The notes: a model not told the origin generated them from the letters alone. Counted from the first letter of the stretch, positions 41,009 to 50,011 are shown. The stretch is DNA of 64,000 bases from SPCO01 sp964579825 (GCA_964579825.1 CAZOHT010000003.1:1-64000); one strand, 5' to 3'. Numbers and translations are program-made.

Positions 41009-43189
41009 TCACCCGGCTTCGGTGACGACGGGACGTCGGTCGGGCTCGGGTAGCGTGAGCCCGGCCGCCGGGAGATACAGCCGCTCGGTGTACTCGTGGA
41101 GCATCCGCGTCGTGGAGAACTGCCACAGGCTGGTCGCCATGGACCGGCGCATGACCTCGAGCCAGCGCAGCGGGACACCGCTCGGGCCGCGATCGTAGTA
41201 GCGCGGGATGATGTCCTCCTCGAGGAGCCGGTACAGGTCGAGGGCATCGGCCCAGTCCTGGGCGGCTTCGTCGGGGTCCGTCTCGCGGCCGCCGATGGCC
41301 CATCCGTTGTCGCCGGCATAGCCCTCGTCCCACCAGCCGTCGAGCACGCTGATGTTCGGGACGCCGTTCATGGCCGCCTTCATGCCGGAGGTGCCAGACG
41401 CCTCGAGCGGCCGGCGCGGGTTGTTCAGCCATGCATCGACGCCCTGCACGAGGAACCGCCCGACACGCATGTCGTAGTTCTCCATGATGAAGACGCGACC
41501 TCGAAGCTCGGGGGAGCGCGAGCGCTGGAAGATCTCCTGGATGACCCGCTGGCCCGGCCGATCGGCCGGATGGGCCTTGCCGGCGAACAGGATCTGGACC
41601 GGGCGGTCCGCATCCCAGAGCAGCCTCGCCAGCCGATCCATGTCGCTGAAGAGGAGGCCGGCCCGCTTGTAGGTCGCGAACCGACGGGCGAAGCCGATGG
41701 TCAGCACGTTGGGATCGAGGGCCCCTTCCAGTTCGGCCAGGACGCCCGGTGCCTCGCCGTGCCGGGCGAACTGGTTGCGCAGACGGCGGCGGGCGAATTC
41801 GGCCAGTTCGCGCTTCTGGCGCAGGTGGGCATCCCATAGGTCGGCGACCGGGATCCGCTCCAGCCGCTCCCAGAATCGGCCCTGCTGGGTGGAGGCGTCC
41901 AGGTCGTCCAGGTCCGCCCCGAGGTGGCCGTCCAGGAGGTCCACGATCGGCTGGCCGACCCAGGTGGGGCCGTGCACGCCGTTGGTCAGGCCCTGGATCT
42001 CGTGATCGGTGATGCCATGCCACGTGGCCCGCGCCGTCTCGCCGTGCAACTGGCTCACGGCGTTCGCCCCGTTCGTGTGGCGGAGCGAGAACGCGGTCAT
42101 GTCGAATTGGCTGGCATCGCCGTCCATCCCGGCACCGCGGGCCAGGACATCGTCGACGGGCAGGTTCGAGTGGTCGAGGACCGGTCCAGCGACGCGACGG
42201 ACCAGGTCTGCGTCGAACCGCTCGTTCCCGGCGGACACCGGGGTGTGGATGGTGAAGACGCTGTTCCGCCGGACGTTGGCCCACGCCTGGTCGGTCGTGG
42301 CCCCGGCGGCGAGCTGCTCGCCGGCACGTTCCGCCAGCAGGAACGCGGAGTGCCCCTCGTTCAGATGCCAGACCGACGGGTCGAGACCGAGCGCACGGAT
42401 CGCCCGCACCCCACCGACCCCGAGGACGAGCTCCTGGTGCAGTCGCATCTCTCGACCGCGGACATACAGGATGTGGGTGATCGGTCGGTCCTGGACCGCA
42501 TTCTCGGGCAGGTCCGTGTCGAGCAGGAGGACCGGCACTCGGCCCACCTGGACGAGCCAGACGGCGACGGCCAGGTCCCGCCCGGGCAACTCGACCGACA
42601 CCGTCAGCGGCAGGCCGTTCGCATCCTGGACGCGGCCGATCGGCAGGCGGCTCAGGTCGTAGTCCGGGTAGTTGTGCTCCTGGTGCCCGTCGGCATCGAT
42701 CGACTGGCGGAAGTACCCATTGCGATAGAGCAGCCCCACGCCGAGGGCCGGCAGGGCCATGTCGCTGAAGGTCTTCATGTGGTCGCCGGCGAGGACGCCC
42801 AGGCCGCCCGAGTAGATACCGAGCGACTCGTGCAGGCCGTACTCGGCGCAGAAGTAGGCGATCGGTCCGGTCAGGACGTCGGCGTACTTGCGCTGGAACC
42901 AGTGATCGGAGCCGTTCGCCATGTAGTGGTCGAACGCGGCCAGGACGTCGTGGTACTCGGTCAGGAACTTCGCGTCGTCGAGCAGTCGCGACCACTCGGT
43001 GGGCCCGCTGATGACCGGGACCGGGTTGCGATAGCGGTTCCAGGCGCGCCGGTCGATGAGGCTCCACAGCCCGCGGGTGCGGGGGTGCCACGACCAGTGC
43101 AGGTTGTACGCCAGACGGCGCAGACCTTCGAGGCGTGGCGGCAGCGGGAACGAGGCCGCGGCGACGGACGGGACGTGGACGGGATCCAT
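41009..43189 (-). CDS. glgP: alpha-glucan (glycogen) phosphorylase with DUF3417 N-terminus
   Basis: The 726-residue GT35 enzyme releases glucose 1-phosphate from alpha-glucan. Its N-terminus (RRLAYNLHWSWHPRTRGLW) is the DUF3417 domain of the short, non-regulated phosphorylases. Later come YSGGLGVLAGDHMKTFSD, WHLNEGHSAF and the PLP site EASGTSGMKAAMNGVPN with K604. It has about 100 residues fewer than E. coli GlgP. It leads the operon glgP-GH57-gntR-GH13. A promoter with TTCACA and TATCAT places transcription 1-2 bases before ATG 43189. Confidence 0.92.
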   Translation of the reverse strand: MDPVHVPSVAAASFPLPPRLEGLRRLAYNLHWSWHPRTRGLWSLIDRRAWNRYRNPVPVISGPTEWSRLLDDAKFLTEYHDVLAAFDHYMANGSDHWFQRKYADVLTGPIAYFCAEYGLHESLGIYSGGLGVLAGDHMKTFSDMALPALGVGLLYRNGYFRQSIDADGHQEHNYPDYDLSRLPIGRVQDANGLPLTVSVELPGRDLAVAVWLVQVGRVPVLLLDTDLPENAVQDRPITHILYVRGREMRLHQELVLGVGGVRAIRALGLDPSVWHLNEGHSAFLLAERAGEQLAAGATTDQAWANVRRNSVFTIHTPVSAGNERFDADLVRRVAGPVLDHSNLPVDDVLARGAGMDGDASQFDMTAFSLRHTNGANAVSQLHGETARATWHGITDHEIQGLTNGVHGPTWVGQPIVDLLDGHLGADLDDLDASTQQGRFWERLERIPVADLWDAHLRQKRELAEFARRRLRNQFARHGEAPGVLAELEGALDPNVLTIGFARRFATYKRAGLLFSDMDRLARLLWDADRPVQILFAGKAHPADRPGQRVIQEIFQRSRSPELRGRVFIMENYDMRVGRFLVQGVDAWLNNPRRPLEASGTSGMKAAMNGVPNISVLDGWWDEGYAGDNGWAIGGRETDPDEAAQDWADALDLYRLLEEDIIPRYYDRGPSGVPLRWLEVMRRSMATSLWQFSTTRMLHEYTERLYLPAAGLTLPEPDRRPVVTEAG

Positions 43190-43197
43190 GAGCGCCG

Positions 43198-43226
43198 ATG
43201 ATACCGCGTCGGTCGGACCATGTGAA
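43198..43226 (-). promoter_or_regulatory. glgP promoter, near-leaderless
   Basis: On the minus strand TTCACA (43226-43221), 17 bases, TATCAT (43203-43198), then 8 bases to ATG 43189. Each box matches consensus at 5 of 6 positions. Confidence 0.6.
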
Positions 43227-43232
43227 CCGGTT
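43225..43232. promoter_or_regulatory. 8-bp palindrome overlapping the glgP -35
   Basis: AACCGGTT overlaps the -35 box of glgP by two bases. It could be a regulator half-site pair, but it is short. Confidence 0.35.
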
Positions 43233-43248
43233 TAGTTGCCGCGCGGGA

Positions 43249-43268
43249 CCGGACCGGCGCCGGTCCGG
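43249..43268. promoter_or_regulatory. 20-bp perfect palindrome between glgP and glgA
   Basis: A perfect palindrome centred on GGCGCC lies directly before the glgA -10 box (43273-43278), where a bound dimer would block polymerase. It is a good operator candidate for the GntR regulator encoded in the divergent operon. Confidence 0.5.
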
Positions 43269-43285
43269 CGACTAGGATGACCGGG

Positions 43286-44770
43286 ATGCCACCGATCCGG
43301 GTCGCGATGCTGTCCGCCGAGTGCGAGCCGTGGGCCAAGACGGGCGGCCTCGCCGACGTCGTGGACGCCCTGGCGCGGGCGCTCGGTCGCCGGCCGGCCG
43401 ACATCGACGGTCCGGTCGACGTCTTCCTGCCGCGCTACCGCAACGTTCCCGAGCCGGAGCCCGAGACGATCGAGCGCGCCGTGGTCCACCGCGTGCCGGA
43501 CCCGAGGTCCATGACCGGGAGCACGGAGGTGACCGTCCTCGACATCCGGGCCGACGGGTACCGGTTGCGGCTCGTGGATCATCCCGCGGCGTTCGATCGC
43601 GAGGGGTTCTACGGGGACGCGGCCGGCGACTACGCCGACAACGCCTGGCGGTTCGGCCTGTTCTGCCGGGCGGCCCTGGAGGCCCTGCGCGCGGACGATC
43701 GGCCACTCGACATCCTGCACCTGCACGACTGGCACACCGGGCCGGCCGCGATCTGGCGCGACGAGCGCTACGCGGACGACCCGGTCATCGGGCGGGCGGC
43801 GATGGTCATCACGCTCCACAACCTCGCCTATCACGGGTGGACGCCACGGGAGCGGCTGGGCCAGCTCGGCCTGACGCCGGGCGACGGGATCGTCCAGGCC
43901 GACGGCACCGGGATCGACCTGCTGCGGGTCGGGATCGAGCGGTCCGAACTGGTCAACACGGTCTCGCCCGGGTTCGCGGCGGAGGCGCTGACGCCCGAGT
44001 TCGGGATGGGCCTGGACGGAACCCTCCGCGCCCGCGGCGACCGGTTCGTCGGGATCCTCAACGGCCTGGACACCGCCGTCTGGGATCCGGCCACCGATGC
44101 CGATCTCGCGGCGCCGTACACGCGCGGCGACCTGGCCGGCAAGGCAGCGTGTCGCGTGGATCTGCTGGCCCGGGTGGGATTCGATGCCGCCGATGACGGG
44201 CCGGTCTTCGGGCTCATCGGGCGGCTGGATCCACAGAAGGGCTTCGACCTCGTGCTCGAGGCGGCTCCGGCCATGCTCGCCCGCGGCGATCGGCTCGTCG
44301 TGCAGGGCAGCGGGCACGCATCGCTCGCGGATCCGTTCCGCGAGCTGGCCGCTGCGAACCCAGACCGGGTCGCGTTCATCGAGCGGTTCGACCGGGCGAT
44401 GGCGCGGCGCGTCTATGCCGGCTCGGATGGGTTCGTCATGCCGTCGCGCTTCGAGCCGTGTGGCCAGGGGCAGATGATCGCCCTGCGCTATGGGACGCCG
44501 CCGATCGTCCACCGGACCGGCGGCCTGGCCGACACGGTTGTCGACGAGGTTCGCGCACCGGGTGCGGGGACGGGGTTCGTCTTCGACGAGGCGACTCCGG
44601 AGGCGCTGCTGGAGGCCTGCGGGGCCTTCACGGAGCTTCGGGCGGCGGGCGGGTCGCCCTGGGCCAGCCTGCTCGATCGCGGCATGGCGGTCGACTTCGA
44701 CTGGACGACCGGCTCCGCGCCGCGCTACGTCGATGCCTACCGGCGGGCGATCGAGCTCAAGCGAGGCTGA
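43286..44770 (+). CDS. glgA: glycogen synthase (ADP-glucose type, GT5)
   Basis: The 494-residue enzyme elongates alpha-1,4-glucan. It begins MPPIRVAMLSAECEPWAKTGGLADVVDAL, with the KTGGL nucleotide-sugar motif, then LHLHDWHTG, TLHNLAYHGW, GILNGLDTAVWDP, GLIGRLDPQKGFDL and PSRFEPCGQGQMIALRYGTPPIVHRTGGLADTV, the GT5 C-terminal signature with the catalytic Glu. I chose ATG 43286 since TAGGAT (43273-43278) lies 7 bases before it; ATG 43277 overlaps that box. Divergent from glgP, it completes a synthesis/degradation pair. GlgC and GlgB are not in the window. Confidence 0.92.
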   Translation: MPPIRVAMLSAECEPWAKTGGLADVVDALARALGRRPADIDGPVDVFLPRYRNVPEPEPETIERAVVHRVPDPRSMTGSTEVTVLDIRADGYRLRLVDHPAAFDREGFYGDAAGDYADNAWRFGLFCRAALEALRADDRPLDILHLHDWHTGPAAIWRDERYADDPVIGRAAMVITLHNLAYHGWTPRERLGQLGLTPGDGIVQADGTGIDLLRVGIERSELVNTVSPGFAAEALTPEFGMGLDGTLRARGDRFVGILNGLDTAVWDPATDADLAAPYTRGDLAGKAACRVDLLARVGFDAADDGPVFGLIGRLDPQKGFDLVLEAAPAMLARGDRLVVQGSGHASLADPFRELAAANPDRVAFIERFDRAMARRVYAGSDGFVMPSRFEPCGQGQMIALRYGTPPIVHRTGGLADTVVDEVRAPGAGTGFVFDEATPEALLEACGAFTELRAAGGSPWASLLDRGMAVDFDWTTGSAPRYVDAYRRAIELKRG

Positions 44771-44771
44771 T

Positions 44772-44796
44772 CAGACCCACCAGCCGAGCGGGTCTG
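44772..44796 (+). terminator. hairpin between convergent glgA and hydrolase genes
   Basis: A 7-bp perfect stem (44772-44778 with 44790-44796) and 11-base loop start one base after the glgA stop. No T-tract. Being symmetric, it may serve both genes. Confidence 0.4.
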
Positions 44797-44804
44797 GTGC
44801 CCGC

Positions 44805-45677
44805 TCAGCCCAGGGCGCGCAGGAAGGCGACGAGCGTCGCCTCGAGATGCATCCGCTGCGGCGAGTGGGCGCCGCCCGCCACGGTCAGGATGTGGTCCGC
44901 GCCGAGACGGGCCGTGAACCCCGGGATCGCGGCATCCGGCAGGTAGCTCCCGGTCGCCTGCTCGCCCTTCACGACCCAGATGTCCAGGTCCGCGGCGGCC
45001 GGAGCCGCCAGGCCCGAGAGGCCGCCGTCCCAGTCGCCGTTGTCGAGGAGGATCGCGCGGGCCGCCCGCACGTCGAGTTCGGTCAGCGCCTCGGCGCTGG
45101 CCCGGATGTCACCCGTCGACCAGCCGGGATTCGCGGCCGCCACGGCGGCGATGGCGTCGTCGAGATCGTCGTAGCTCTGCCCGTCGGCCTCCTCGACCTG
45201 CTGCGCCATGAGGGGGAGTGGCAGCACCGGCGGATCCAGCAGCACCAGCGTGTGCGGCCGGAGACCGGCGGCGGGCAGGTGGGCCGCGGTCATGGCGCCG
45301 TAGCTGTGGCCGATGACCTGGAGTGTCGGCCGGTCCAGGCCGGCGGCACGGATCCAGGCGGCGACGTCCTGGGCCATGTCCGCGAACCGGTGCCGTCCGG
45401 TCCAATGCCCCGTTCGGCCGTGGCCGGGCAGGTCCGGGGCGAGGACGCGCCGACCGGTCGCCGCGAGCGCCGGCGCCACCCGCCACCAGATGGCCGCGGA
45501 CGCGGTCACGCCGTGCAGCAGGACGAGTGGCCGCGCCGTCGGGTCGCCCCACGCGAGCGCCGAGAAGGGGATACCCGCGGCCTCGATGCGCAGGCGCTCT
45601 CCGGGATCCGGCGCCGCGAGCGACGCAACGACCACGTCGGGCAGGTCGTTCGAAGTGGCCGTGATGGGGTCCGTCAT
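44805..45677 (-). CDS. alpha/beta-fold hydrolase
   Basis: The 290-residue protein has RPLVLLHGVTAS (oxyanion HG), a LAPDLPGHGRTG segment and the nucleophile elbow VIGHSYGAMTA, with a terminal GGAHSPQR carrying the catalytic His. The substrate is undefined; esterase, lactonase or dehalogenase-like activities are all possible. ATG 45677 follows TAGCAT (45690-45685) by 7 bases, which favours it over ATG 45686. It is convergent with glgA and unrelated in function as far as can be seen. Confidence 0.83.
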   Translation of the reverse strand: MTDPITATSNDLPDVVVASLAAPDPGERLRIEAAGIPFSALAWGDPTARPLVLLHGVTASAAIWWRVAPALAATGRRVLAPDLPGHGRTGHWTGRHRFADMAQDVAAWIRAAGLDRPTLQVIGHSYGAMTAAHLPAAGLRPHTLVLLDPPVLPLPLMAQQVEEADGQSYDDLDDAIAAVAAANPGWSTGDIRASAEALTELDVRAARAILLDNGDWDGGLSGLAAPAAADLDIWVVKGEQATGSYLPDAAIPGFTARLGADHILTVAGGAHSPQRMHLEATLVAFLRALG

Positions 45678-45772
45678 CGGACCCATGCTAGGTGAACGCG
45701 GCTCCCCTCGCGCCTCCGCCACTCCACGCGCCCGCTAGACTCAAGGGACATCCAGCATCCGCGGAGGACCCG

Positions 45773-46162
45773 ATGGCCAACCAGTTCGTCGTCCAGCTGC
45801 CCAACGAGCCGGGCGCCATGGCGACCCTCGCCGAGCGGCTCGCCTCGCGCGGGGTGGACCTGCGGGCGATCGGTGGCGGCAGCATCGGCGACTCCGGCCA
45901 CGTGATCATGACGACCAACGAGGATGCCGAGACGCGCGCCGTCCTCGAGGCCGACGGCTACACCTTCGTCGAGGGCGAATCCCTCCTCGTCGAGGTGGAC
46001 GACCGGCCGGGCGGGATGGCCCGGCTCGCCCGTGAGCTGGCCGACGCCGACGTCAACATCCTGGGCCACCTGTTCATCGGGCGGTGGGGCGATCGCGCCA
46101 CGTTCGCGTTCGTCGTCGACAAGCCGGACGTCGCCCGTCCGATCATGGAGCGCAAGGCCTGA
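45773..46162 (+). CDS. tandem ACT-domain protein
   Basis: The 129-residue protein consists of two ACT units only: QFVVQLPNEPGAMATLAERLASRGVDLRAIG (residues 4-34) and SLLVEVDDRPGGMARLARELADADVNILG (about 67-95), each with the PGxM/L..LA helix. Stand-alone ACT pairs bind amino acids and regulate partner enzymes. GGAGG five bases before ATG 45773 gives a clear start. This is the third ACT gene in the window, but unlike the pair at 7.7-8.7 kb it has no catalytic-looking domain. Confidence 0.83.
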   Translation: MANQFVVQLPNEPGAMATLAERLASRGVDLRAIGGGSIGDSGHVIMTTNEDAETRAVLEADGYTFVEGESLLVEVDDRPGGMARLARELADADVNILGHLFIGRWGDRATFAFVVDKPDVARPIMERKA

Positions 46163-46172
46163 TCCCGCGGAC

Positions 46173-46188
46173 CCGGACCATCGTCCGG
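46173..46188 (+). terminator. short hairpin after the tandem ACT gene
   Basis: CCGGAC, tetraloop CATC, GTCCGG, ten bases past the stop and without T-tract. Weak evidence. Confidence 0.3.
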
Positions 46189-46348
46189 TGTCCTTCGCGC
46201 GGATCTGGGCTATGCTCTCGCCACTTCGTGCTCGATGGGCGCTCCGGTCAGCGCCCCGGTCCATCACCGTTTCGACCTCGATCAACCCATTCGCCCTGAC
46301 CGGGCCCCGCCACCGAGCGGGAGGGCCTCGTCAGGAGCCGTTCCCTTC

Positions 46349-47819
46349 ATGTCCTTCGATACCCTTGGGCTGACGCCCGAGCTTCTCCGTGCTGTCGCCC
46401 ACGAGGGCTACACGGAACCCACCCCCGTCCAGCGGGAGGCGATCCCGCTGGTCCTGGAGGGCCGCGACGTCCTCGCCGGGGCCCAGACCGGGACGGGCAA
46501 GACGGCTGCCTTCGTGCTGCCGATGCTGCAGCTCCTGCATGCTCGCCGACCGGCCGGGTCCCAGGCCGGGGCCCCCGATCGCCGCGACGCGACCCGACCG
46601 CCGATCCGCGCCCTCATCCTGACCCCGACCCGTGAGCTCGCGCTCCAGGTGGAGGAGAGCGTCCGGACCTACGGCGCCGCGCGCCCGATCCGCTCGACGA
46701 CGATCTACGGCGGCGTCGGGTTCGACCCGCAGGTCCGTGCGCTGCGCGCCGGGCCGGAGATCGTGGTCGCGACGCCCGGCCGCCTGCTGGACCACCTCAG
46801 CCAGCGCACGATCGACCTGTCCAGGGTCGAGATCCTCGTCCTGGACGAGGCGGACCGCATGCTGGACATGGGCTTCATCCGCGACATCCGCAAGATCCTC
46901 GCGGTCCTGCCGGCCAAGCGCCAGAACCTGCTGTTCTCGGCCACGTTCAGTGACGAGATCCGGCGGCTCGCCGGCGACTTCCTCGATCGACCCGCGTCGG
47001 TCCAGGTCACGCCCCGCAACACCGCCACGGAACTCGTCACGCAGGTCGTCCATCCCGTCGACCGTGAGCGCAAGCGTGAACTGCTGAGCTTCCTCATCAC
47101 GTCCGGTCGCATCGACCAGGCGCTCGTCTTCACGCGGACCAAGCACGGCGCCAACCGGCTCGCGCTCCAGCTGGAGAAGGACGGCATCAAGGCGACGGCC
47201 ATCCACGGCAACAAGAGCCAGCCCCAGCGCGTGCGAGCGCTGGCCGACTTCAAGGCCGGCCGCTACGCCGTCCTGGTCGCCACCGAGATCGCCGNNNNNN
47301 NNNNNNNNNNNNNNNNNNNNNNNNNNNNNNNNNNNNNNNNNNNNNNNNNNNNNNNNNNNNNNNNNNNNNNNNNNNNNNNNNNNNNNNNNNNNNNGCAACC
47401 GCGGTGGCTCGCATGCGCCTCGCCAGGGCTCGCATGCGCCTCGCCAGGGGATGGCCACCCGTTCCGACCACGGGTCGCCGGCGGCCGCCGGGACCGGCGC
47501 CGGCCGTGGCGGCGGCTCTCGTGGTGGCGGCTATGCGCCTCCTCGCCGGCCGGGCCAGAGCCTCGGCAACGGCACCCAGCCACCGGCCGGTGGCGGGCGC
47601 CACGCCCAGCCCCACGTCCACGCCGGGCGCCCGTCCGGCAGCCAGGGCCGCCCGTCCGGCAGCCAGGGCCGCCCGAACCAGGGCCGACCGGCCCAGGGCC
47701 AAGGGGGGGCTCGAACCGGCGGCGGCCGACCGGGCTCGCGACCCGGTCCGGGCCAGCGACCGTCAGGCCCTGGCACGATCATGCCGGGCGAACGCATCGC
47801 CCGGCATGGTGATCGCTGA
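46349..47819 (+). CDS. DEAD-box RNA helicase interrupted by an assembly gap
   Basis: Before the gap the protein has the Q motif (GYTEPTPVQREAIP), motif I AQTGTGKT, Ia PTRELALQ, II VLDEAD, III SAT, and helicase C motifs to VATEIA. The gap falls just where ARGLDI and HRIGRTGRAG (motifs V and VI) should be. After it, in another frame, a basic Gly/Arg/Pro/Gln-rich tail runs from base 47397 to the stop at 47819, including two SHAPRQG repeats and two GRPSGSQ repeats; such RGG-like tails bind RNA in RhlE/CsdA-type helicases. The missing core needs roughly 70-150 residues, so the gap is longer than 100 bases. Confidence 0.85.
47295..47394. other. assembly gap, 100 N
   Basis: Placeholder gap inside the helicase gene. 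Flanks are not duplicated here. The reading frame shifts across it, and essential motifs are missing, so its real length differs from 100. Confidence 0.95.
47409..47450 (+). repeat. 21-bp tandem duplication in the helicase tail
   Basis: Two identical 21-base units (47409-47429 and 47430-47450) encode GSHAPRQ twice. More copies may have collapsed into the adjacent gap and broken the assembly. Confidence 0.75.
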
Positions 47820-47841
47820 GGTCGCTCAGGCGCCGATCGGC

Positions 47842-48357
47842 CTACGACCGTCCGTTCCGGCTGTTGCCCTGGTGGCCGCCGTTCCCATGGTGGTGGCCGC
47901 CGTTCCCATGACCGTGACCGTGGTGGTGGCGGTGTCCCGAGCCGTGTGAACGTCGTGGCGCACAGTCACGGTTCGAACCGTCGTCGGCCTTCGGTGGATT
48001 CGTCGGCCCGGGAGCAGGTGTCGGCGGCGTGGGCGTCGGGGCGGGTGGGGGCGGCGTGACCGGACCGGTGTCGCCGCCGCCGACGCAGTTCTCGCTGCCG
48101 ATCCAACCGGCCTGGAGCGCTTCGGCCTCCGAGATCGTGCCGTCATGGTCCAGGTCCGCGGCCGCGAACGACGCCGCTGCCGCGACCGGGTCCGGTACGA
48201 CGTTGGTCTCGCACGAGTCGTCGATCCGGTTCCCGTTCGCATCCACATAGGTCGCCGTGGTCGCCGCCGGCGCGGCGAGGGCGACGGAACTCATCGTGAG
48301 GGCAAGCAACGCGCCGCCGACGCCGGCGACCCACCTGGAACGTGCCTGTCGAGACAT
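47842..48357 (-). CDS. secreted EF-hand protein with His/Gly-rich tail
   Basis: The 171-residue protein has a signal peptide (1-28, ending VALAAP), an Asp/Asn calcium-type loop DANGNRIDD (39-47), a canonical EF-hand loop DLDHDGTISEAE (68-79) flanked by helices, a Pro/Thr linker and a C-terminus of alternating His, Gly and Asn (HRHHHGHGHGNGGHHHGNGG). EF loops bind calcium, and the tail should bind nickel, zinc or copper. AGGGGG upstream of ATG 48357 fits a ribosome site. It might be a periplasmic or extracellular metal buffer. Convergent with the helicase. Confidence 0.75.
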   Translation of the reverse strand: MSRQARSRWVAGVGGALLALTMSSVALAAPAATTATYVDANGNRIDDSCETNVVPDPVAAAASFAAADLDHDGTISEAEALQAGWIGSENCVGGGDTGPVTPPPPAPTPTPPTPAPGPTNPPKADDGSNRDCAPRRSHGSGHRHHHGHGHGNGGHHHGNGGHQGNSRNGRS

Positions 48358-48650
48358 CGATCGGACCCCCTTGCTACTCCGCCGGCGGCCGGAAGTGCGA
48401 CCCGCGGTCGGTACGACCGGCTGAGTATCGACGGCAGGCCAGGCGAGTGGTGCCCCGTACGTTCGGGTCCATGCGAGGCGGCGACCGGCTGGCGGTGGGG
48501 TACCTGTGACCACACCGGTGGAGAGCGTCTCGCTGCGGTGCGGTGCCGGGTCGCGCCGCGTTGCTGGGCCGACTGGCGCGGCCCGTCAACGCTCGGGGTC
48601 GTCGGACGCGATCGACCGGCCTCGCTCGGTCGGCCAGGACTCGCGGAGCG

Positions 48651-49979
48651 CTACGGTGCTCGGACGGCGATGTCTTCCAGGTACGCCTCGATCTCGGGGA
48701 CCGACCGCAGGGCCCGCTCGAAGTAGTCGTTGACGGCGGACAGCGCGGCATCCTGGATGCCCGCCATCTCATCCGTGCGTTCGGCGTGCGATTCGCGCGC
48801 CTGGAGTGAGTTCCGCAGGCTCAGCAGGTGGCCGACCATCTTGGCCTCGTCCGGTCCATCGAGCGCCTGGATCGCCGACATGATCAGGCCGTCCACCTGG
48901 GCGACCATCGTGTCCGTGTCGAACGTGTCGCCCGACGCCGCCGCGTCGTCCAACGTCCGCACGAGCGCCGAGACCTGATACAGCGCGGTGACCGGCTCGT
49001 CGAACAGCTCGCGGATGAACGCCGCCTCGCGGTACTTCCCGTTCATCCGGAAGACGTTGTACATCCGGCGAGCCGCCTTGCCGAAGTTCGGCTCCTTGAC
49101 CGTGTACTTCCAGACTTCGTGCTCGAGCTGGTCGACATAGTCGTCGACCGAGTCGGCCGACAGCTCCTTGACCAGCCGCTGGAACAGCGGGATCGAGTCG
49201 GACTCGAGGTAGACCTCCTGGTAGTACGGGTCCAGGAAGCCATCGAGCGGCGTGATCGTGCCGTCCGGTGCCTCCCAGGTCACGTCGAGCATGTTGCTGG
49301 CGTTCGCCAGCCTGCCCCGAGTCGCATCGGCGATGACCCAGTCGAGCTTGCACCAGCCCGGCTCCTTCGACGCGTCCATCCAGGTGTGGACGACGATCGA
49401 CCCGTCCTCGGCGATGACTTCCATCTGCCCGGCACGGACCTCCTCGAGCGTCCACGACATCGGCGCGCCGACAGGTACGGCGTGGCCGCCCTTCGTCCCG
49501 GCCACCGGATGTGAGCCGAACTTCACCTCCCACAGACGATGGCCGGGGCCGCTGGCGGTCGACAGCGCCTTGTCGCGCATGAGGTCGGCCAGGATCGTCG
49601 TCGCCTCGTCCCTGGTGTCGGCGGTGATGTGGATCCGCTCGAAGAAGTCGCAGTCGGCCGGATACGCATTGACCTTGCTCTGGGCCGCGGACCCGGAGAT
49701 GGACAGGGCGGTCAGGACCTGCGGTGGGCGGTCCTCGAAGCCGACGATCTTCGACATCTCGCGGAATCGGGCGAGATCGGTCGGTGTGAAGTCGAGCATC
49801 GTGACGCGGTGGCCATAGACGCCGCTGTCCACATCCACGACGAGGTCGCCGCCACTCGCCTCGGCCTCCATGGCGGCGACCCACTCGGCCGCCTCGGCCT
49901 CATCGAGTTCGACGCCGAGCCGCGTCGCCGACTCGCGCACCCGCGCGATCGCTTCGTCCCGCGGGACCTCTGTCGCCAT
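48651..49979 (-). CDS. unknown protein with nucleotidyltransferase-like motif
   Basis: The 442-residue protein has no family I can name. Residues 92-112 read LSISGSAAQSKVNAYPADCDF, matching the nucleotidyltransferase pattern hG[GS]-x(9-13)-[DE]h[DE]h (G96-S97, D109, D111). A third acidic residue may be D213 in CKLDWVIAD. The C-terminal half (about 255-440) is helical, with WKYTVKEPNFGKAARRMYNVFRMNGKY resembling a substrate-binding helical domain. If correct, it would transfer a nucleotide to RNA, protein or a small molecule. GGGAGGG 7 bases before ATG 49979 defines the start. It lies just downstream of a decayed HAD gene. Confidence 0.6.
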   Translation of the reverse strand: MATEVPRDEAIARVRESATRLGVELDEAEAAEWVAAMEAEASGGDLVVDVDSGVYGHRVTMLDFTPTDLARFREMSKIVGFEDRPPQVLTALSISGSAAQSKVNAYPADCDFFERIHITADTRDEATTILADLMRDKALSTASGPGHRLWEVKFGSHPVAGTKGGHAVPVGAPMSWTLEEVRAGQMEVIAEDGSIVVHTWMDASKEPGWCKLDWVIADATRGRLANASNMLDVTWEAPDGTITPLDGFLDPYYQEVYLESDSIPLFQRLVKELSADSVDDYVDQLEHEVWKYTVKEPNFGKAARRMYNVFRMNGKYREAAFIRELFDEPVTALYQVSALVRTLDDAAASGDTFDTDTMVAQVDGLIMSAIQALDGPDEAKMVGHLLSLRNSLQARESHAERTDEMAGIQDAALSAVNDYFERALRSVPEIEAYLEDIAVRAP

Positions 49980-50011
49980 CGTGTCGCCCTCCCTGGCTTG
50001 CTGGGTCGGTC

